Made by a program: the position numbers and the translations under genes. The notes below the pieces were generated by a model, which had not been told where the DNA came from, searched no databases, and saw nothing but the letters and a program-made list of their open reading frames with translations. Below are positions 17,549-26,147 of a DNA stretch of 64,000 nucleotides, piece after piece. The DNA comes from Hyphomicrobiales bacterium (lineage in GTDB: Bacteria > Pseudomonadota > Alphaproteobacteria > Rhizobiales > Phreatobacteraceae): positions 163,894 to 227,893 of the forward strand of contig JAFKKV010000019.1 in the NCBI GenBank assembly GCA_017304475.1, read 5' to 3'. How positions within the stretch are numbered: position 1 is the stretch's first letter; each line of letters opens with the position of its first letter.

Positions 17549-18652
17549 TCACCCCTCAAGCGTGAAACCGCCCTCGGCCAGGCTCTGGCCATTGACCAGC
17601 AATTCGACCCGGTGGTGGCCGGCATGGTGTTTGCGGGTGGTGAAGTCGCGGATCGTCTGGCTGATCGACAGGTCGCATGCGCCCGACGGATCGAGCAGCA
17701 GCTCCTTCAGCTTGAACACCTTGGCCGAAGCACCGCCGTTCTTTTTGACGTAGTGGACGGCATAGTCGACGATCAGCTTCTGCGGCGCCGCCGCTGTCGA
17801 GACGAGACGCGCCGTGAGCCGCATCGTCTCGCCGAGCGACAGGCTTGCCGGCGTCACCGCGAAAGCCTCGACGCGCACATGAGCGCTGCCGCCGGCGCCG
17901 ACCAGGTCGAGCGCCCGCCGGTCGCCGCGCTTGATCAGTGTCCTCAGCGCCTGCTTGGCGATCCAGGCGGTATGCGCGTCCTGGCGCGGCCAGCCGGCGA
18001 TCTTCGCCAGGGCCCAGTCGGGATTGTCCTTGGTGATGTCGTTCAGGTGGTTGGCCACCGACTTGCGCACGTAAAGGCTCGGGTCGGCCTTGAGATTGTC
18101 GAGGATATCAGCGACCGGGCCCGGATCCTCCATCAGGGCCTTCAGCTGGAACGACCAGGGCAGCCGTGGCCGCGCGCCCTCGCTCGCGAGCCGCCGGACA
18201 TGCTCGTTATCGTCCAGCGACCAGCGCTCCATCACGGCCAGGGTGCGGGCGAAGTCGCGCTGCAGGAAATGCCGGATGGCGAATTCCGACGAGCCGAAGC
18301 GGGTGAAATAGTGCAGCGCCGCCATCGACGCATCGAAATGACCCTGGCCGTAGAGCGCGACATATTCGGGCAGCACGATCGAGGCGAAGCCGTGCTTGAT
18401 CCGCGGCGCCAGCGCATGGAAGACCGCGAGATGATGCTCGAACCCGCCCGGCAGGGCCTGGTGGAAACTTTCCGCTATCCGCCTGAGCCGCTGCATGATG
18501 CTGAGCGCGTCGAGATCGTCGGAGGCAAGGCGCAGGAAGGCCTTCGCATCGAAACGCGCCTCGATGCCGGCCGTCTCGGTGGCGAAATGCTGGAGGCGCT
18601 CGCGGTTGAAGATTTCCTTCAGCGCGGGGTTCTGCGTCGTCGCGTCGGTCAT
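17549..18652 (-). CDS. DNA alkylation repair protein, AlkD-like HEAT-repeat glycosylase
   Basis: A 367-residue helical-repeat protein of the AlkC/AlkD superfamily. HEAT-type repeats are visible (SSEFAIRHFLQRDFARTLAVMERWSLDDNEHVRRLASEGARPRLPW split over two helices; DPSLYVRKSVANHLNDI; DAHTAWIAKQALRTLIKRGD). The family removes alkylated bases from DNA without base flipping. The long C-terminus after residue 260 is beta-rich and absent from the shorter AlkD proteins, which fits AlkC-type members with an added Ig-like domain. The assignment between AlkC and AlkD is tentative. Confidence 0.8.
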   Translation of the reverse strand: MTDATTQNPALKEIFNRERLQHFATETAGIEARFDAKAFLRLASDDLDALSIMQRLRRIAESFHQALPGGFEHHLAVFHALAPRIKHGFASIVLPEYVALYGQGHFDASMAALHYFTRFGSSEFAIRHFLQRDFARTLAVMERWSLDDNEHVRRLASEGARPRLPWSFQLKALMEDPGPVADILDNLKADPSLYVRKSVANHLNDITKDNPDWALAKIAGWPRQDAHTAWIAKQALRTLIKRGDRRALDLVGAGGSAHVRVEAFAVTPASLSLGETMRLTARLVSTAAAPQKLIVDYAVHYVKKNGGASAKVFKLKELLLDPSGACDLSISQTIRDFTTRKHHAGHHRVELLVNGQSLAEGGFTLEG

Positions 18653-18750
18653 GCCGGCCTCGATGATTCCGGATCGAATCGGCCCGCATCAAACGCCATC
18701 GCGACGAACTTGTCGCGGCCGGCCGCCGCCATCGCCGCCGCGCTCGTCCA

Positions 18751-18800
18751 GAGCTTCGACATGCTTCGACATGCTTCGACAAGCCTCGACAGACCGCGAC
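18751..18800. repeat. Short tandem repeat, period 10
   Basis: Five successive 10-base units end in CTTCGAC, CCTCGAC or CCGCGAC (two are exactly ATGCTTCGAC). They lie in the gap between the divergent repair and glycosyltransferase genes. The helical spacing could hold several regulator sites, or may simply be slippage. Apart from this, the gap 18653-18935 shows nothing recognisable. Confidence 0.5.
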
Positions 18801-18935
18801 CATGCGGCTGTCGTCATTGTGTCAAGAAACTCTGATCAGCCGGGGAGGCGAATACTGATCCGGCTAAGTCGCCGGCCGTTCTGGGAAGACCGCCTTGCCG
18901 CGTCCCGCGGCAGGTCCCTTCTCGCGCCCCGGGCC

Positions 18936-20219
18936 ATGACGACAATGACCAAGCGGAGTGCAGTGGTTGAAATCGTCTATATCGATGCCGGCGGCGGCCA
19001 TCGCAGCGCGATGAACGCCTTGAAGGAGGTCCTGGCCGAGCGTTATCCCGGCTGGCAGATCAGGCCGCTCGACCTGCAGAAGCTGCTCGAACCGATCGAC
19101 CCGATCCACCGGATCACCCAGCGGATCACCCGTCCGCTGCAGCGGGTTCTCCAGCAGATCGCGCCGAAGCTCGCCCTCGAGCCGGTCCAGGCCCAGGACA
19201 TCTACAACACCGCATTGAAACGCGGCGCCACCCGTGGCCTGGGCGCCATTCTGCCGATCCTGCAGGCCTTCATCCGGCATTACGCCGACGAACTGGAGGA
19301 GATCCTGCGCCAGCATTGGCGCCGGCCAGATCAGGCCCGGCCCGATCTCGTGGTCTCCGTCATTCCGAACTTCAACGGCGTCATGTTTCGCGCCCTCCGG
19401 GACGTTCACCCCGGCATTCCCTATGTCACCGTGATGACCGATATGGTCGATTGCCCGCCGAACTTCTGGATGGAAGACCAGGACCAGGTGATGATCTGCG
19501 GCACCCACAAGGCCTTCGTGCAGGCGAAAGCCTCCGGCTTCTACCGCCCCGGCAAGGTCTTCGAAGTCTCGGGCATGATGCTGAAGAAGTCATTCTACGA
19601 CGAGCCCGACGCGCCGCGCCTGACCCACGCCGCGCTCGGCCTGTCGCCGGACCGCGCCACGGGCCTCATCATGTTCGGCGGCAATGGCTCGCTCACCGCA
19701 TCGCTCGATATCCTCGAGCGCTTCGACAAGGCCAGGCTCGACGTCCAGACCATCGTCCTGTGCGGCAACAACAAGAAGCTCCGCGACAGCCTGCAGGGCC
19801 GGGCCGGCTGCCATGCCGTGGGCTTTGTCCAAAACGTCGCCGACTACATGCGGCTCGCCGATTTCGTTATCGGCAAGCCCGGCCCCGGCAGCATCAGCGA
19901 AGCCGTCCATATGGGCTGCCCGGTCATCGTCGAACGCAACGCCAAGACCATGCCGCAGGAACGTCCCAATGTGGATTGGATCCTGCAGCGGGGCGTCGGG
20001 ATTTCGGTGAAGAGTTTCGACCGGCAGATCGTCGCCGCGGTTCAACGCATGCTCGGCGACATCGCGAGCTACAGGGCCGCCATTGCCGCGAATGTGCCCC
20101 GCAATGTCGCGGTTTTCGAGGTCGCCGACCATCTCGATCGAATCATGGCGGCGCGCGATACGCGCCCCGCCCCGCGCGCCCTGCCCGTTTCATCGGATGA
20201 TGCTGGGATTGCTCGGTGA
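18936..20219 (+). CDS. MGDG-synthase-like glycosyltransferase (GT28 family)
   Basis: A 427-residue glycosyltransferase related to monogalactosyldiacylglycerol synthases and processive diglucosyl-lipid synthases. The N-terminal acceptor domain begins with the diagnostic glycine-rich loop DAGGGHRSAMNALKE (about 17-31). The C-terminal nucleotide-sugar domain has the GT28 motifs FGGNGS, GFVQNVADYMRLADFVIGKPG and SEAVHMGCPVIVE. The ATG at 18936 is used because upstream residues are not family-like. It probably transfers a hexose from a UDP-sugar to diacylglycerol at the membrane, replacing phospholipids under phosphate stress. The 3' end overlaps the convergent small gene by 30 bases. Confidence 0.8.
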   Translation: MTTMTKRSAVVEIVYIDAGGGHRSAMNALKEVLAERYPGWQIRPLDLQKLLEPIDPIHRITQRITRPLQRVLQQIAPKLALEPVQAQDIYNTALKRGATRGLGAILPILQAFIRHYADELEEILRQHWRRPDQARPDLVVSVIPNFNGVMFRALRDVHPGIPYVTVMTDMVDCPPNFWMEDQDQVMICGTHKAFVQAKASGFYRPGKVFEVSGMMLKKSFYDEPDAPRLTHAALGLSPDRATGLIMFGGNGSLTASLDILERFDKARLDVQTIVLCGNNKKLRDSLQGRAGCHAVGFVQNVADYMRLADFVIGKPGPGSISEAVHMGCPVIVERNAKTMPQERPNVDWILQRGVGISVKSFDRQIVAAVQRMLGDIASYRAAIAANVPRNVAVFEVADHLDRIMAARDTRPAPRALPVSSDDAGIAR

Positions 20220-20429
20220 CAAGGGGCTGAGCGGCCCGACGCGGGCGCCTGCGGCCGGCGCCGCGCCGAGCATGGCGCCGAGCACCGACAGCACGGCGAT
20301 CAGGATGATCAGTGCCTGGCAGACCCGTTTCATATTCGCCGGCATGGTCAGCATGTCGACGACGTAGAACAGGATGATCGCCGCCACCGCCAGTTCTGCG
20401 GCGTAGATGATGAGGGGGATCACGTTCAT
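20190..20429 (-). CDS. Small two-helix membrane protein
   Basis: A 79-residue protein with two hydrophobic stretches (IPLIIYAAELAVAAIILFYVV and ALIILIAVLSVLGAMLG) separated by a short basic loop. The ATG at 20429 is preceded by GAAGGTG. It overlaps the end of the glycosyltransferase gene on the other strand. It resembles the Thivi_2564-like small membrane proteins, but this is weak. It is one of three tiny membrane proteins in a row. Confidence 0.6.
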   Translation of the reverse strand: MNVIPLIIYAAELAVAAIILFYVVDMLTMPANMKRVCQALIILIAVLSVLGAMLGAAPAAGARVGPLSPLSPSNPSIIR

Positions 20430-20479
20430 CGGACACCTTCGGGTCACGTGAGCCGGCGGGCAGGTAACGAGCCGCCGGC

Positions 20480-20635
20480 CTAACGGATGAAGTGATGGAT
20501 GGCGTTGAGCCCGACCAGGCCGACGACGATGAGATAGGCGGCGACGATATAGTTCAACAGCCGCGGCACGATGAGAATGGCGATGCCGGCGACGAGCGCG
20601 AAAAGCGGCGTCATGTGAGCGGTGGTCAGGACCAT
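20480..20635 (-). CDS. DUF3096-like small membrane protein
   Basis: A 51-residue protein with ATG at 20635 and an AAGAGG site before it. The segment PLFALVAGIAILIVPRLLNYIVAAYLIVVGLVGL matches the pattern of the DUF3096 family: a helix, a conserved PRLLNYIVA turn, and a second helix. Function is unknown; the family is widespread in Alphaproteobacteria and often lies near other small membrane genes, as here. Confidence 0.75.
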   Translation of the reverse strand: MVLTTAHMTPLFALVAGIAILIVPRLLNYIVAAYLIVVGLVGLNAIHHFIR

Positions 20636-20800
20636 GGAAGACCTCTTGGGTTGGCAGGGATGAGCGCGCTCTCGGCCCATCCAGGGCCCCGTCGCATCAG
20701 GCGGCCTTGGGCATCGGGCCGGGAGCGCCTCGCATGCATGATCGTGGCGCGTCGGCGACCGGCAATGGGCAAGGCGCCGGAGGCTTGCCGGTCGCCATGG

Positions 20801-20965
20801 TCAAAGTCTGCCGAGCAGGACGAGCACCAGCACGACGATCAGCACAAGCCCAAGGCCGCCGCCGCCGTAATAACCGGTGCCGTAGAACGGACCGCCGCCC
20901 AGGCCGCTGAAACCGCCGAGAAGTGCGATGATCAAAATGACCAGAAGGATGGTTCCAAGTGACAT
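20801..20965 (-). CDS. DUF3309-like small membrane protein
   Basis: A 54-residue protein starting MSLGTILLVILIIALLGG, with a glycine/tyrosine-rich loop (FYGTGYYGGGGLG) and a second helix ending in LLGRL. This is the layout of the DUF3309 family. The ATG at 20965 has a GGGAGA site. It is on the same strand as the two other tiny membrane genes downstream; they may be co-transcribed. Function unknown. Confidence 0.75.
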   Translation of the reverse strand: MSLGTILLVILIIALLGGFSGLGGGPFYGTGYYGGGGLGLVLIVVLVLVLLGRL

Positions 20966-21225
20966 GGTCGATCTCCCAGGCCGGGGAACAGGAAGCAGTG
21001 CCAAATAACGCCGGCATCCTTGCCCGAGAGCGAGGAAGACGATCAGGATTGGTGCTTGCTTCGCCTGTCCCGCAATATTTCGGGTTTCGTTTCGCCGGAA
21101 TAACGTGACGCGCGAACATTGGTTCCGCCACGCGCCCTGGAAATAGCGGCATCTTGCAAGACCGGGAATGCGACGGAGCGGAACCCGCGGCGCGCCGCGC
21201 TCCGGGTCCCGACCCGGCCCCGCCT

Positions 21226-22200
21226 TCAGGGAACCAGTACGACCTTGCCCGTCGTCGCCCGGCTTTCCATCGCGCGATGCGCCTCCGCCACCGCGCCAAG
21301 CGGATAGCCGCCGCCCTTGACCACCTGGAGAGCGCCGTCGGCGGCAAGCGTGAAGAGCTCTTCCAGGTCCGGCCTCAGATTGGTGGGCGTCAGCAGCGGC
21401 AGCAGGGCAAAGCCGCGCAGCGACTGGTTCCGGGCGAAGACCGTTTCCAGCCTCGCCGTGTCGAGATCGAGCCGGCCGAGCGCCCCGAAGACCAGTTCGC
21501 CGCCCGGTGCCAGCTCGTCGAGGCAAGCGCTCGTCAGCGCACCGCCGACAAAATCATAGACGATGTCGAGGCCGGCCTTGCCGGTCGCCTCGCCAAGAGC
21601 TGCCGCCCAGCCGGCACCGCCGGGCGCGATGGCGGCATCGGCACCGAGCGCGAGGGCAAGATCCCGCTTGGCCGGCGAACTCGCGGCGGCGATCACCCGC
21701 CGCGCTCCGGCGCGCTTCGCCAGTTGCACCAGCAGCGAGCCGACGCCGCCGGCCGCGGCGGTGACCTGCACGGTCTTGCCCTCCGGCCGGCTCCGCTGGA
21801 CCAGATGCAGCGCCGTCAGGCCCTGCACCATCAAGGCGCAGGCGTCGTCGAAGGACAGGCCTTCGGGCAGCGGCACCGCCGATGCGGCCTCGACCGCGAC
21901 ATAGTCGGCGTAGCCGCCGGCGCGTCCGGCCGCGAACAGAGGAATCGCGACCCGCGCGCCGATCGGCAGCGCCGCACCGTCTCCCAGAGCCTCGACCACG
22001 CCCGCCACCTCGACGCCCAACATCATCGGCAGGTCCGGCGTCACCGCATAGCGGTCGGCGCGCATCAGCACCTCGAAGAAATTGACCCCGGCGGCGCGGA
22101 CCCTGATCAGCGCCTGGCCGGGCCCGGCGACCGGAGCAGGAATGTCGATGATGTCGAGAACATCGGGGGCGCCGAAGCGGCTGAGCTGGACGGCTTTCAT
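21226..22200 (-). CDS. Quinone oxidoreductase / zinc-independent MDR alcohol dehydrogenase
   Basis: A medium-chain dehydrogenase/reductase of 324 residues in the quinone oxidoreductase branch. The N-terminal GroES-like fold has GVNFFEVLMRADRY. The cofactor domain has VTAAAGGVGSLLVQLAKRAGA, an AxxGGVGxxxxQ-type NADPH-binding motif. It lacks the Cys/His ligands of zinc-dependent members. It is divergent from an HxlR-type regulator with 89 bases between starts, so it is probably induced by quinone or electrophile stress through that regulator. Confidence 0.88.
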   Translation of the reverse strand: MKAVQLSRFGAPDVLDIIDIPAPVAGPGQALIRVRAAGVNFFEVLMRADRYAVTPDLPMMLGVEVAGVVEALGDGAALPIGARVAIPLFAAGRAGGYADYVAVEAASAVPLPEGLSFDDACALMVQGLTALHLVQRSRPEGKTVQVTAAAGGVGSLLVQLAKRAGARRVIAAASSPAKRDLALALGADAAIAPGGAGWAAALGEATGKAGLDIVYDFVGGALTSACLDELAPGGELVFGALGRLDLDTARLETVFARNQSLRGFALLPLLTPTNLRPDLEELFTLAADGALQVVKGGGYPLGAVAEAHRAMESRATTGKVVLVP

Positions 22201-22289
22201 GGGGAGCACCTTGCATTGCTGTGGCAAGGCATCACCTAGCTGTATCGATCGATCGGAAACGACACACCCTTTCGTTCCATACTGACCGG

Positions 22290-22703
22290 ATGGTGCCCAT
22301 GGCCGAGATCATCAAGAGACTGCCGGCGCTGCCGGCCGAACGGGCGCTCAGGGTCATTTCCGGACGCTGGAAGGCGGTCATCCTCTACCATCTGTTCGAC
22401 CGGCCGAAGCGGCTGTCGGAACTGAAGCGCCTGGTGCCCGCCATCAGCCAGAAGGTGCTGATCCAGCAATTGCGCGAGATGGAAGAGCACGGCCTCGTGC
22501 ACCGCGAGATCTTCCGCCAGGTGCCGCCACGCGTCGACTATTCGGCGACACCGCTCGGGCTCAGCCTCGAACCGGTTCTGCTCGCGCTCTGCCAATGGGG
22601 TCAGCGCCATGCCGATGCGCTGAACGAAAGGGACCTGGTCGCCGACTGCGTGATCAGGCCGCGTGGCGGGCGCGCCACCGCCGCAGAGGCGCCGGAGCTC
22701 TAA
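22290..22703 (+). CDS. HxlR-family winged-helix regulator
   Basis: A 137-residue regulator with the HxlR pattern: RALRVISGRWKAVILYHLFDRPKRLSELKRLVPAISQKVLIQQLREMEEHGLVHREIFRQVPPRVDYSAT, broken here into helices and wing. The ATG at 22290 (or 22299) is chosen because the frame upstream runs into the promoter. The family lacks the N-terminal cysteine of HypR-like redox sensors here. It is divergent from the quinone oxidoreductase gene and overlaps the end of the convergent hydrolase by four bases. Confidence 0.85.
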   Translation: MVPMAEIIKRLPALPAERALRVISGRWKAVILYHLFDRPKRLSELKRLVPAISQKVLIQQLREMEEHGLVHREIFRQVPPRVDYSATPLGLSLEPVLLALCQWGQRHADALNERDLVADCVIRPRGGRATAAEAPEL

Positions 22704-24058
22704 TCCTCGATCCGCTCGGCCGGCATGTCCTGGCCGCCCTGGTGCAGTACGGCCCGGACGGCCCGGCCCTCGCCGCCGATCTCGAACGACAGTTGGGCGT
22801 CGACCTCGACGGTGAAGAAGTCGGTATCGCTCTCGGCGAAAACCTCCACATCCGGCTGGCCGGTGGCCTGCACGAACAGGCGGCCGCCGACCTGCGTCAC
22901 GGCCAGGATCATATCCGGCGTCAGGCGATAACGGCCGACATGACGCGCCAGCACCTCGGGCGCGACCGCCACGGCGACGCGCTGCTTGGCCGGCGGCGCC
23001 AGGGGCATGGCGGGATCGAGAAGATGACGGCCGATATCGTCGACGCCAAGGGCCGCCGAACTGTTGGAGAGAGCCACCACGCCGGTCCGCGCCTTGACGA
23101 GATAGCCGGCGAAGGAGCGCTGGCCGCCGGTGCCGCCATTGTGCCAGACCAGGGTGTCGTCGCCGGTCCCCACGACCATCCAGCCGAGCGCCGTCTGCAT
23201 GTCGAGCACGCCCATTGGCCGCCGCACCTCCAGCATGGCGGCGAAGGCCGGAGCGAGCGGGCTGTCGCGGTGGCCGAGCGCCGCTTCCAGGAAGGTCAGC
23301 ATGTCGGAAGCCGTCGAGCGCAAGGCGCCTGCCCCGGCAAAGGTCGGCAGGTCCCAGTGCTGGATGCCCCTCAGGGCCGCGTCATGGGCGCCGGCAAGCC
23401 GCGTCCGCGCCTCGTCCGACAGCGTCACCATGGTGCTGGTCATGCCGAGCGGCCCGGTGATGCGGCTGCGCACCAGATCCTCATAGGTGGTGCCGGCACG
23501 CCGGGCCAGCGCCTCGCCGAGCAGGCCAAAGCCGAGATTGGAATAGTCATATTGGACGCCGATATCGCGGGTCAGCTCGTGACGGGCGAGGAAACCGAAG
23601 AGCTGCGCGAAGGAATAGTCGGCATAGGGATTGCCCGGGTCTTCCGGCGCGAAATCATCCGGCAGGCTGGGCAGCGCAGACGTGTGGGTCGCCAGGTCGA
23701 TCAGCGTGATCGCCCGGCCAGCCCGCCGGCCGGGCGCCGCACCCTCGGGCAGATAGTCGGCCACCGGATCCGACAGCGCCGCCTCGCCCCGCCGCACCAT
23801 GTCGGCGAGCAGCAGCGCGGTGAACACCTTGGTCACCGAGCCGATCTCGAACAGCGTGCCGCCATTGACCGGACGGGCATCGGCCTCGCCGTGACGGCCA
23901 TGGGCGACGATATGGCGGCCGGCCGGTCCGGTCATGCCGACGACGATACCGAGGCTCTGGCGTTGCACATCGATCCTGTCGGCCAGGATCGCCAGGATCT
24001 CGGCGTCCGACGGAAACCCTGAAGAGGCGGAAACGCCTACGGTGCTCATCGGTGCCAT
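22700..24058 (-). CDS. Serine hydrolase, class C beta-lactamase family
   Basis: A 452-residue protein of the AmpC/esterase-B/D-aminopeptidase family. It has the SxxK nucleophile motif in IGSVTKVFTAL, the YxN motif in YDYSNLGFG, and the third box WHNGGTGG in place of KTG. A C-terminal lipocalin-like domain follows (LARHVGRYRLTPDMILAVTQVGGRLFVQATG). The ATG at 24058 follows a GGGGAGA site. No signal peptide is evident. Likely an esterase or peptidase rather than an antibiotic-resistance enzyme. Confidence 0.82.
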   Translation of the reverse strand: MAPMSTVGVSASSGFPSDAEILAILADRIDVQRQSLGIVVGMTGPAGRHIVAHGRHGEADARPVNGGTLFEIGSVTKVFTALLLADMVRRGEAALSDPVADYLPEGAAPGRRAGRAITLIDLATHTSALPSLPDDFAPEDPGNPYADYSFAQLFGFLARHELTRDIGVQYDYSNLGFGLLGEALARRAGTTYEDLVRSRITGPLGMTSTMVTLSDEARTRLAGAHDAALRGIQHWDLPTFAGAGALRSTASDMLTFLEAALGHRDSPLAPAFAAMLEVRRPMGVLDMQTALGWMVVGTGDDTLVWHNGGTGGQRSFAGYLVKARTGVVALSNSSAALGVDDIGRHLLDPAMPLAPPAKQRVAVAVAPEVLARHVGRYRLTPDMILAVTQVGGRLFVQATGQPDVEVFAESDTDFFTVEVDAQLSFEIGGEGRAVRAVLHQGGQDMPAERIED

Positions 24059-24306
24059 GGCATGCTGTCTCCCCGGATCGGCCGCGCCACGCCGCGCCGG
24101 CCATCCTCTTGGACGCCGATGATTGCGCCGGCATTGCAGACCCGGGCCATGCGACAACCGGCCACGCGACATGACCTGGCCGTCGCGCCTTGACGCCCGC
24201 CGCACCGGCGTCGCAAAACATCAGATGTCGCGCCGCTTCGGCTCAACCCGGAATGGCCGATCGGCCCCTGGGCAGGTCGCGATCACCAGCGGGAGGCCTT
24301 CACGTC

Positions 24307-25272
24307 GTGAACATGCTCGGGGCCTGGTGGAAAAGCCTGACGTCGCCACGCCTCGATCTCACGCTTTCGATCCATAGCGGCCTGACGACACGCATCGTCG
24401 GACGCCCCGGCGCCATCCTCGACGACGCCGAACTGGCTGAACTCGTCGGCAAGCTGCGGCAGATCGCCGGGCGCACCCTGTCCGCCGGCGAACTCACCTA
24501 TGGCGTCTTTTCCGGCGACCGCCAGCGCCTCGCCTCGACCATCATCACGCTGATCACCGACACCGCGACCGGACAGCCGATCGCCTTCAACGCGCTCGCC
24601 CTGATGGAGGCGGAGATCGATGGCGACCGGCAGGAGGTGATGCATCTCGGGCTCGTCATGGTCGACCCCGACGTGCGCGGCAAAGGCCTGTCCGGCGTGC
24701 TCTACGGGCTGACGGTGCTGATCCTGTTCCTGCGCGGCGGGCTCCGAGCCCGCTGGATTTCCAATGTCACCCAGGTGCCGGCCGTGGTCGGCATGGTCTG
24801 CGAGACCTTTTCCGACGCCTTTCCCTCGCCCGATCCGGGCACGCGCCAGAGCTTCACCCATCTGAGCCTCGCCCGGCAGATCATGCGCCGGCATCGCGCG
24901 GTCTTCGGCGTCGGCCCTGAAGCCGGCTTCGATGAGGCCCGCTCGGTCATCACCAATGCCTATACCGGCGGCTCGGACGACCTGAAAAAGACCTTCGACG
25001 AAGCGGCCAAGCATCGCGAGGAGCGTTACAACGCCTTTTGCGCATCCATGCTCGACTACGGCCGCGGCGACGACATCCTGCAACTGGCCCGGATCGACCT
25101 GCCCGCGGCGCGGCGCTACCTGATTGGCCAATTGCCGCGCGGCTCGCTCCCGGCGGTCGCCGGCGCCGGCCTGTTTCTCCTGCTTCAGCGTCTCGTCCTG
25201 CCGGTGCTGCACTGGCTCGACACTGGCAAAAGCTTCGGCACGCTCAGGCCGAACAAGGACGGCAAGGCATGA
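24307..25272 (+). CDS. GNAT-like acyltransferase, first gene of the E1-like operon
   Basis: A 321-residue protein with a GNAT-type acyl-CoA-binding segment, GLVMVDPDVRGKGLSGVLYGLTV, near the middle. The C-terminus has a hydrophobic stretch (AVAGAGLFLLLQRLVLPVLHWL) that may anchor it to the membrane. A GTG start at 24307 is chosen because GGGAGG lies ten bases before it; ATG at 24313 is the alternative. Its stop overlaps the start of the ThiF-like gene (ATGA). No named family is recognised. It may modify an amine or carboxylate in a pathway with the next four genes. Confidence 0.7.
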   Translation: MNMLGAWWKSLTSPRLDLTLSIHSGLTTRIVGRPGAILDDAELAELVGKLRQIAGRTLSAGELTYGVFSGDRQRLASTIITLITDTATGQPIAFNALALMEAEIDGDRQEVMHLGLVMVDPDVRGKGLSGVLYGLTVLILFLRGGLRARWISNVTQVPAVVGMVCETFSDAFPSPDPGTRQSFTHLSLARQIMRRHRAVFGVGPEAGFDEARSVITNAYTGGSDDLKKTFDEAAKHREERYNAFCASMLDYGRGDDILQLARIDLPAARRYLIGQLPRGSLPAVAGAGLFLLLQRLVLPVLHWLDTGKSFGTLRPNKDGKA

Positions 25273-26147
25273 TGGCCGATTTCGACTACGCCCGATTCAC
25301 CACCCGCAATATTGGCTTCGTCACCGAGGCCGAGCAGCAGCGCCTGCGCGACGCGACCGTCTTCGTCTGCGGCGTCGGCGGCATGGGCGGAGCCGCCTTC
25401 ATGGCGCTGGTCCGCGCCGGCATCGGCCGCTTCGTGATTGCCGATATCGACGTCTTCGAGGTCTCCAACCTCAACCGCCAGGTCTTCGCCAATGCCGCGA
25501 CCATCGGCGCGTCCAAGGCCGAAAGCGCGGCCGCCGCGGCGCGCGCCATCAATCCGGAGATCGCAATCGAGGTGCTCGGCGCGGAATGGGTCGACCGGCT
25601 GCCCGAGATCGCCGCCCGCATCCCGATCATCGTCAACGGCATGGACGATATTCCCGCAGGCATCCACCTCTACCGTACCGCCAAGCAAGCCGGCGCGACC
25701 GTCATCGACGCCTATATGTCGCCTTTGCCCTCGGTCACGGTGGTGCGGCCCACCGATCCGAGGCCCGAGGAGCGGCTCGGCTATCCGACCAAGGACAAGG
25801 CCTGGCGCGACATCGGCGAGGCCGACCGGCGGGCCGCCATGCTGGCCGAGATCGAACATGTCATGCTGCACTCATCCTCACGGCATCATGTCGACCTCGC
25901 GATCGCCGCCGAGGTCGCCGCCGGCCGGCGCAGCCGCATGTCTTTCGCCCCCATGGTCATCACCACCGGCATGCTGATGGCCTATGAGGTCATCGCGCTC
26001 GTGCTGGACAAGCCGACCGGCACCGATTGCCGCGGCTGGTTCTTCAATCCGCACGGACCCAAGGTCGAGCGGCCGCTGCCCGCCTTTGTCGCGGCGCTGC
26101 TCCGCCCGGTGGTGCGGCGAACCCTGCGCCGCATGGTGGGGGCCTGA
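25269..26147 (+). CDS. ThiF/E1-like adenylyltransferase
   Basis: A 292-residue member of the E1/ThiF/MoeB superfamily. It has the ATP loop CGVGGMG (34-40), Asp59/Asp61 at the end of strand 2, the NLNRQ motif (67-71), Lys83 and Asp127/128 (VNGMDD), matching the adenylation residues of MoeB. The paired CxxC zinc ligands of MoeB/ThiF are absent. One cysteine in DCRGWF near the C-terminus could be a thioester or sulfur site. E1-like enzymes adenylate a protein or peptide C-terminus or a small acid. No ubiquitin-like or ThiS-like protein is encoded beside it. Start and stop both overlap neighbours. Confidence 0.82.
   Translation: MMADFDYARFTTRNIGFVTEAEQQRLRDATVFVCGVGGMGGAAFMALVRAGIGRFVIADIDVFEVSNLNRQVFANAATIGASKAESAAAAARAINPEIAIEVLGAEWVDRLPEIAARIPIIVNGMDDIPAGIHLYRTAKQAGATVIDAYMSPLPSVTVVRPTDPRPEERLGYPTKDKAWRDIGEADRRAAMLAEIEHVMLHSSSRHHVDLAIAAEVAAGRRSRMSFAPMVITTGMLMAYEVIALVLDKPTGTDCRGWFFNPHGPKVERPLPAFVAALLRPVVRRTLRRMVGA

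Noticed and set aside
18495..18935. Upstream extension of the glycosyltransferase frame
   Set aside because: It overlaps the repair gene antisense and the tandem repeat and has no similarity to the enzyme family; ATG 18936 is better.
22700..24058. Antibiotic-resistance beta-lactamase
   Set aside because: The SxxK and YxN boxes are present, but the third box is HNG rather than KTG, there is no signal peptide and a C-terminal lipocalin-like domain is present, as in esterase or peptidase members.
24190..24306. Extension of the first GNAT-like gene to 24190
   Set aside because: The residues are low-complexity and the GTG at 24307 has a clear ribosome-binding site.
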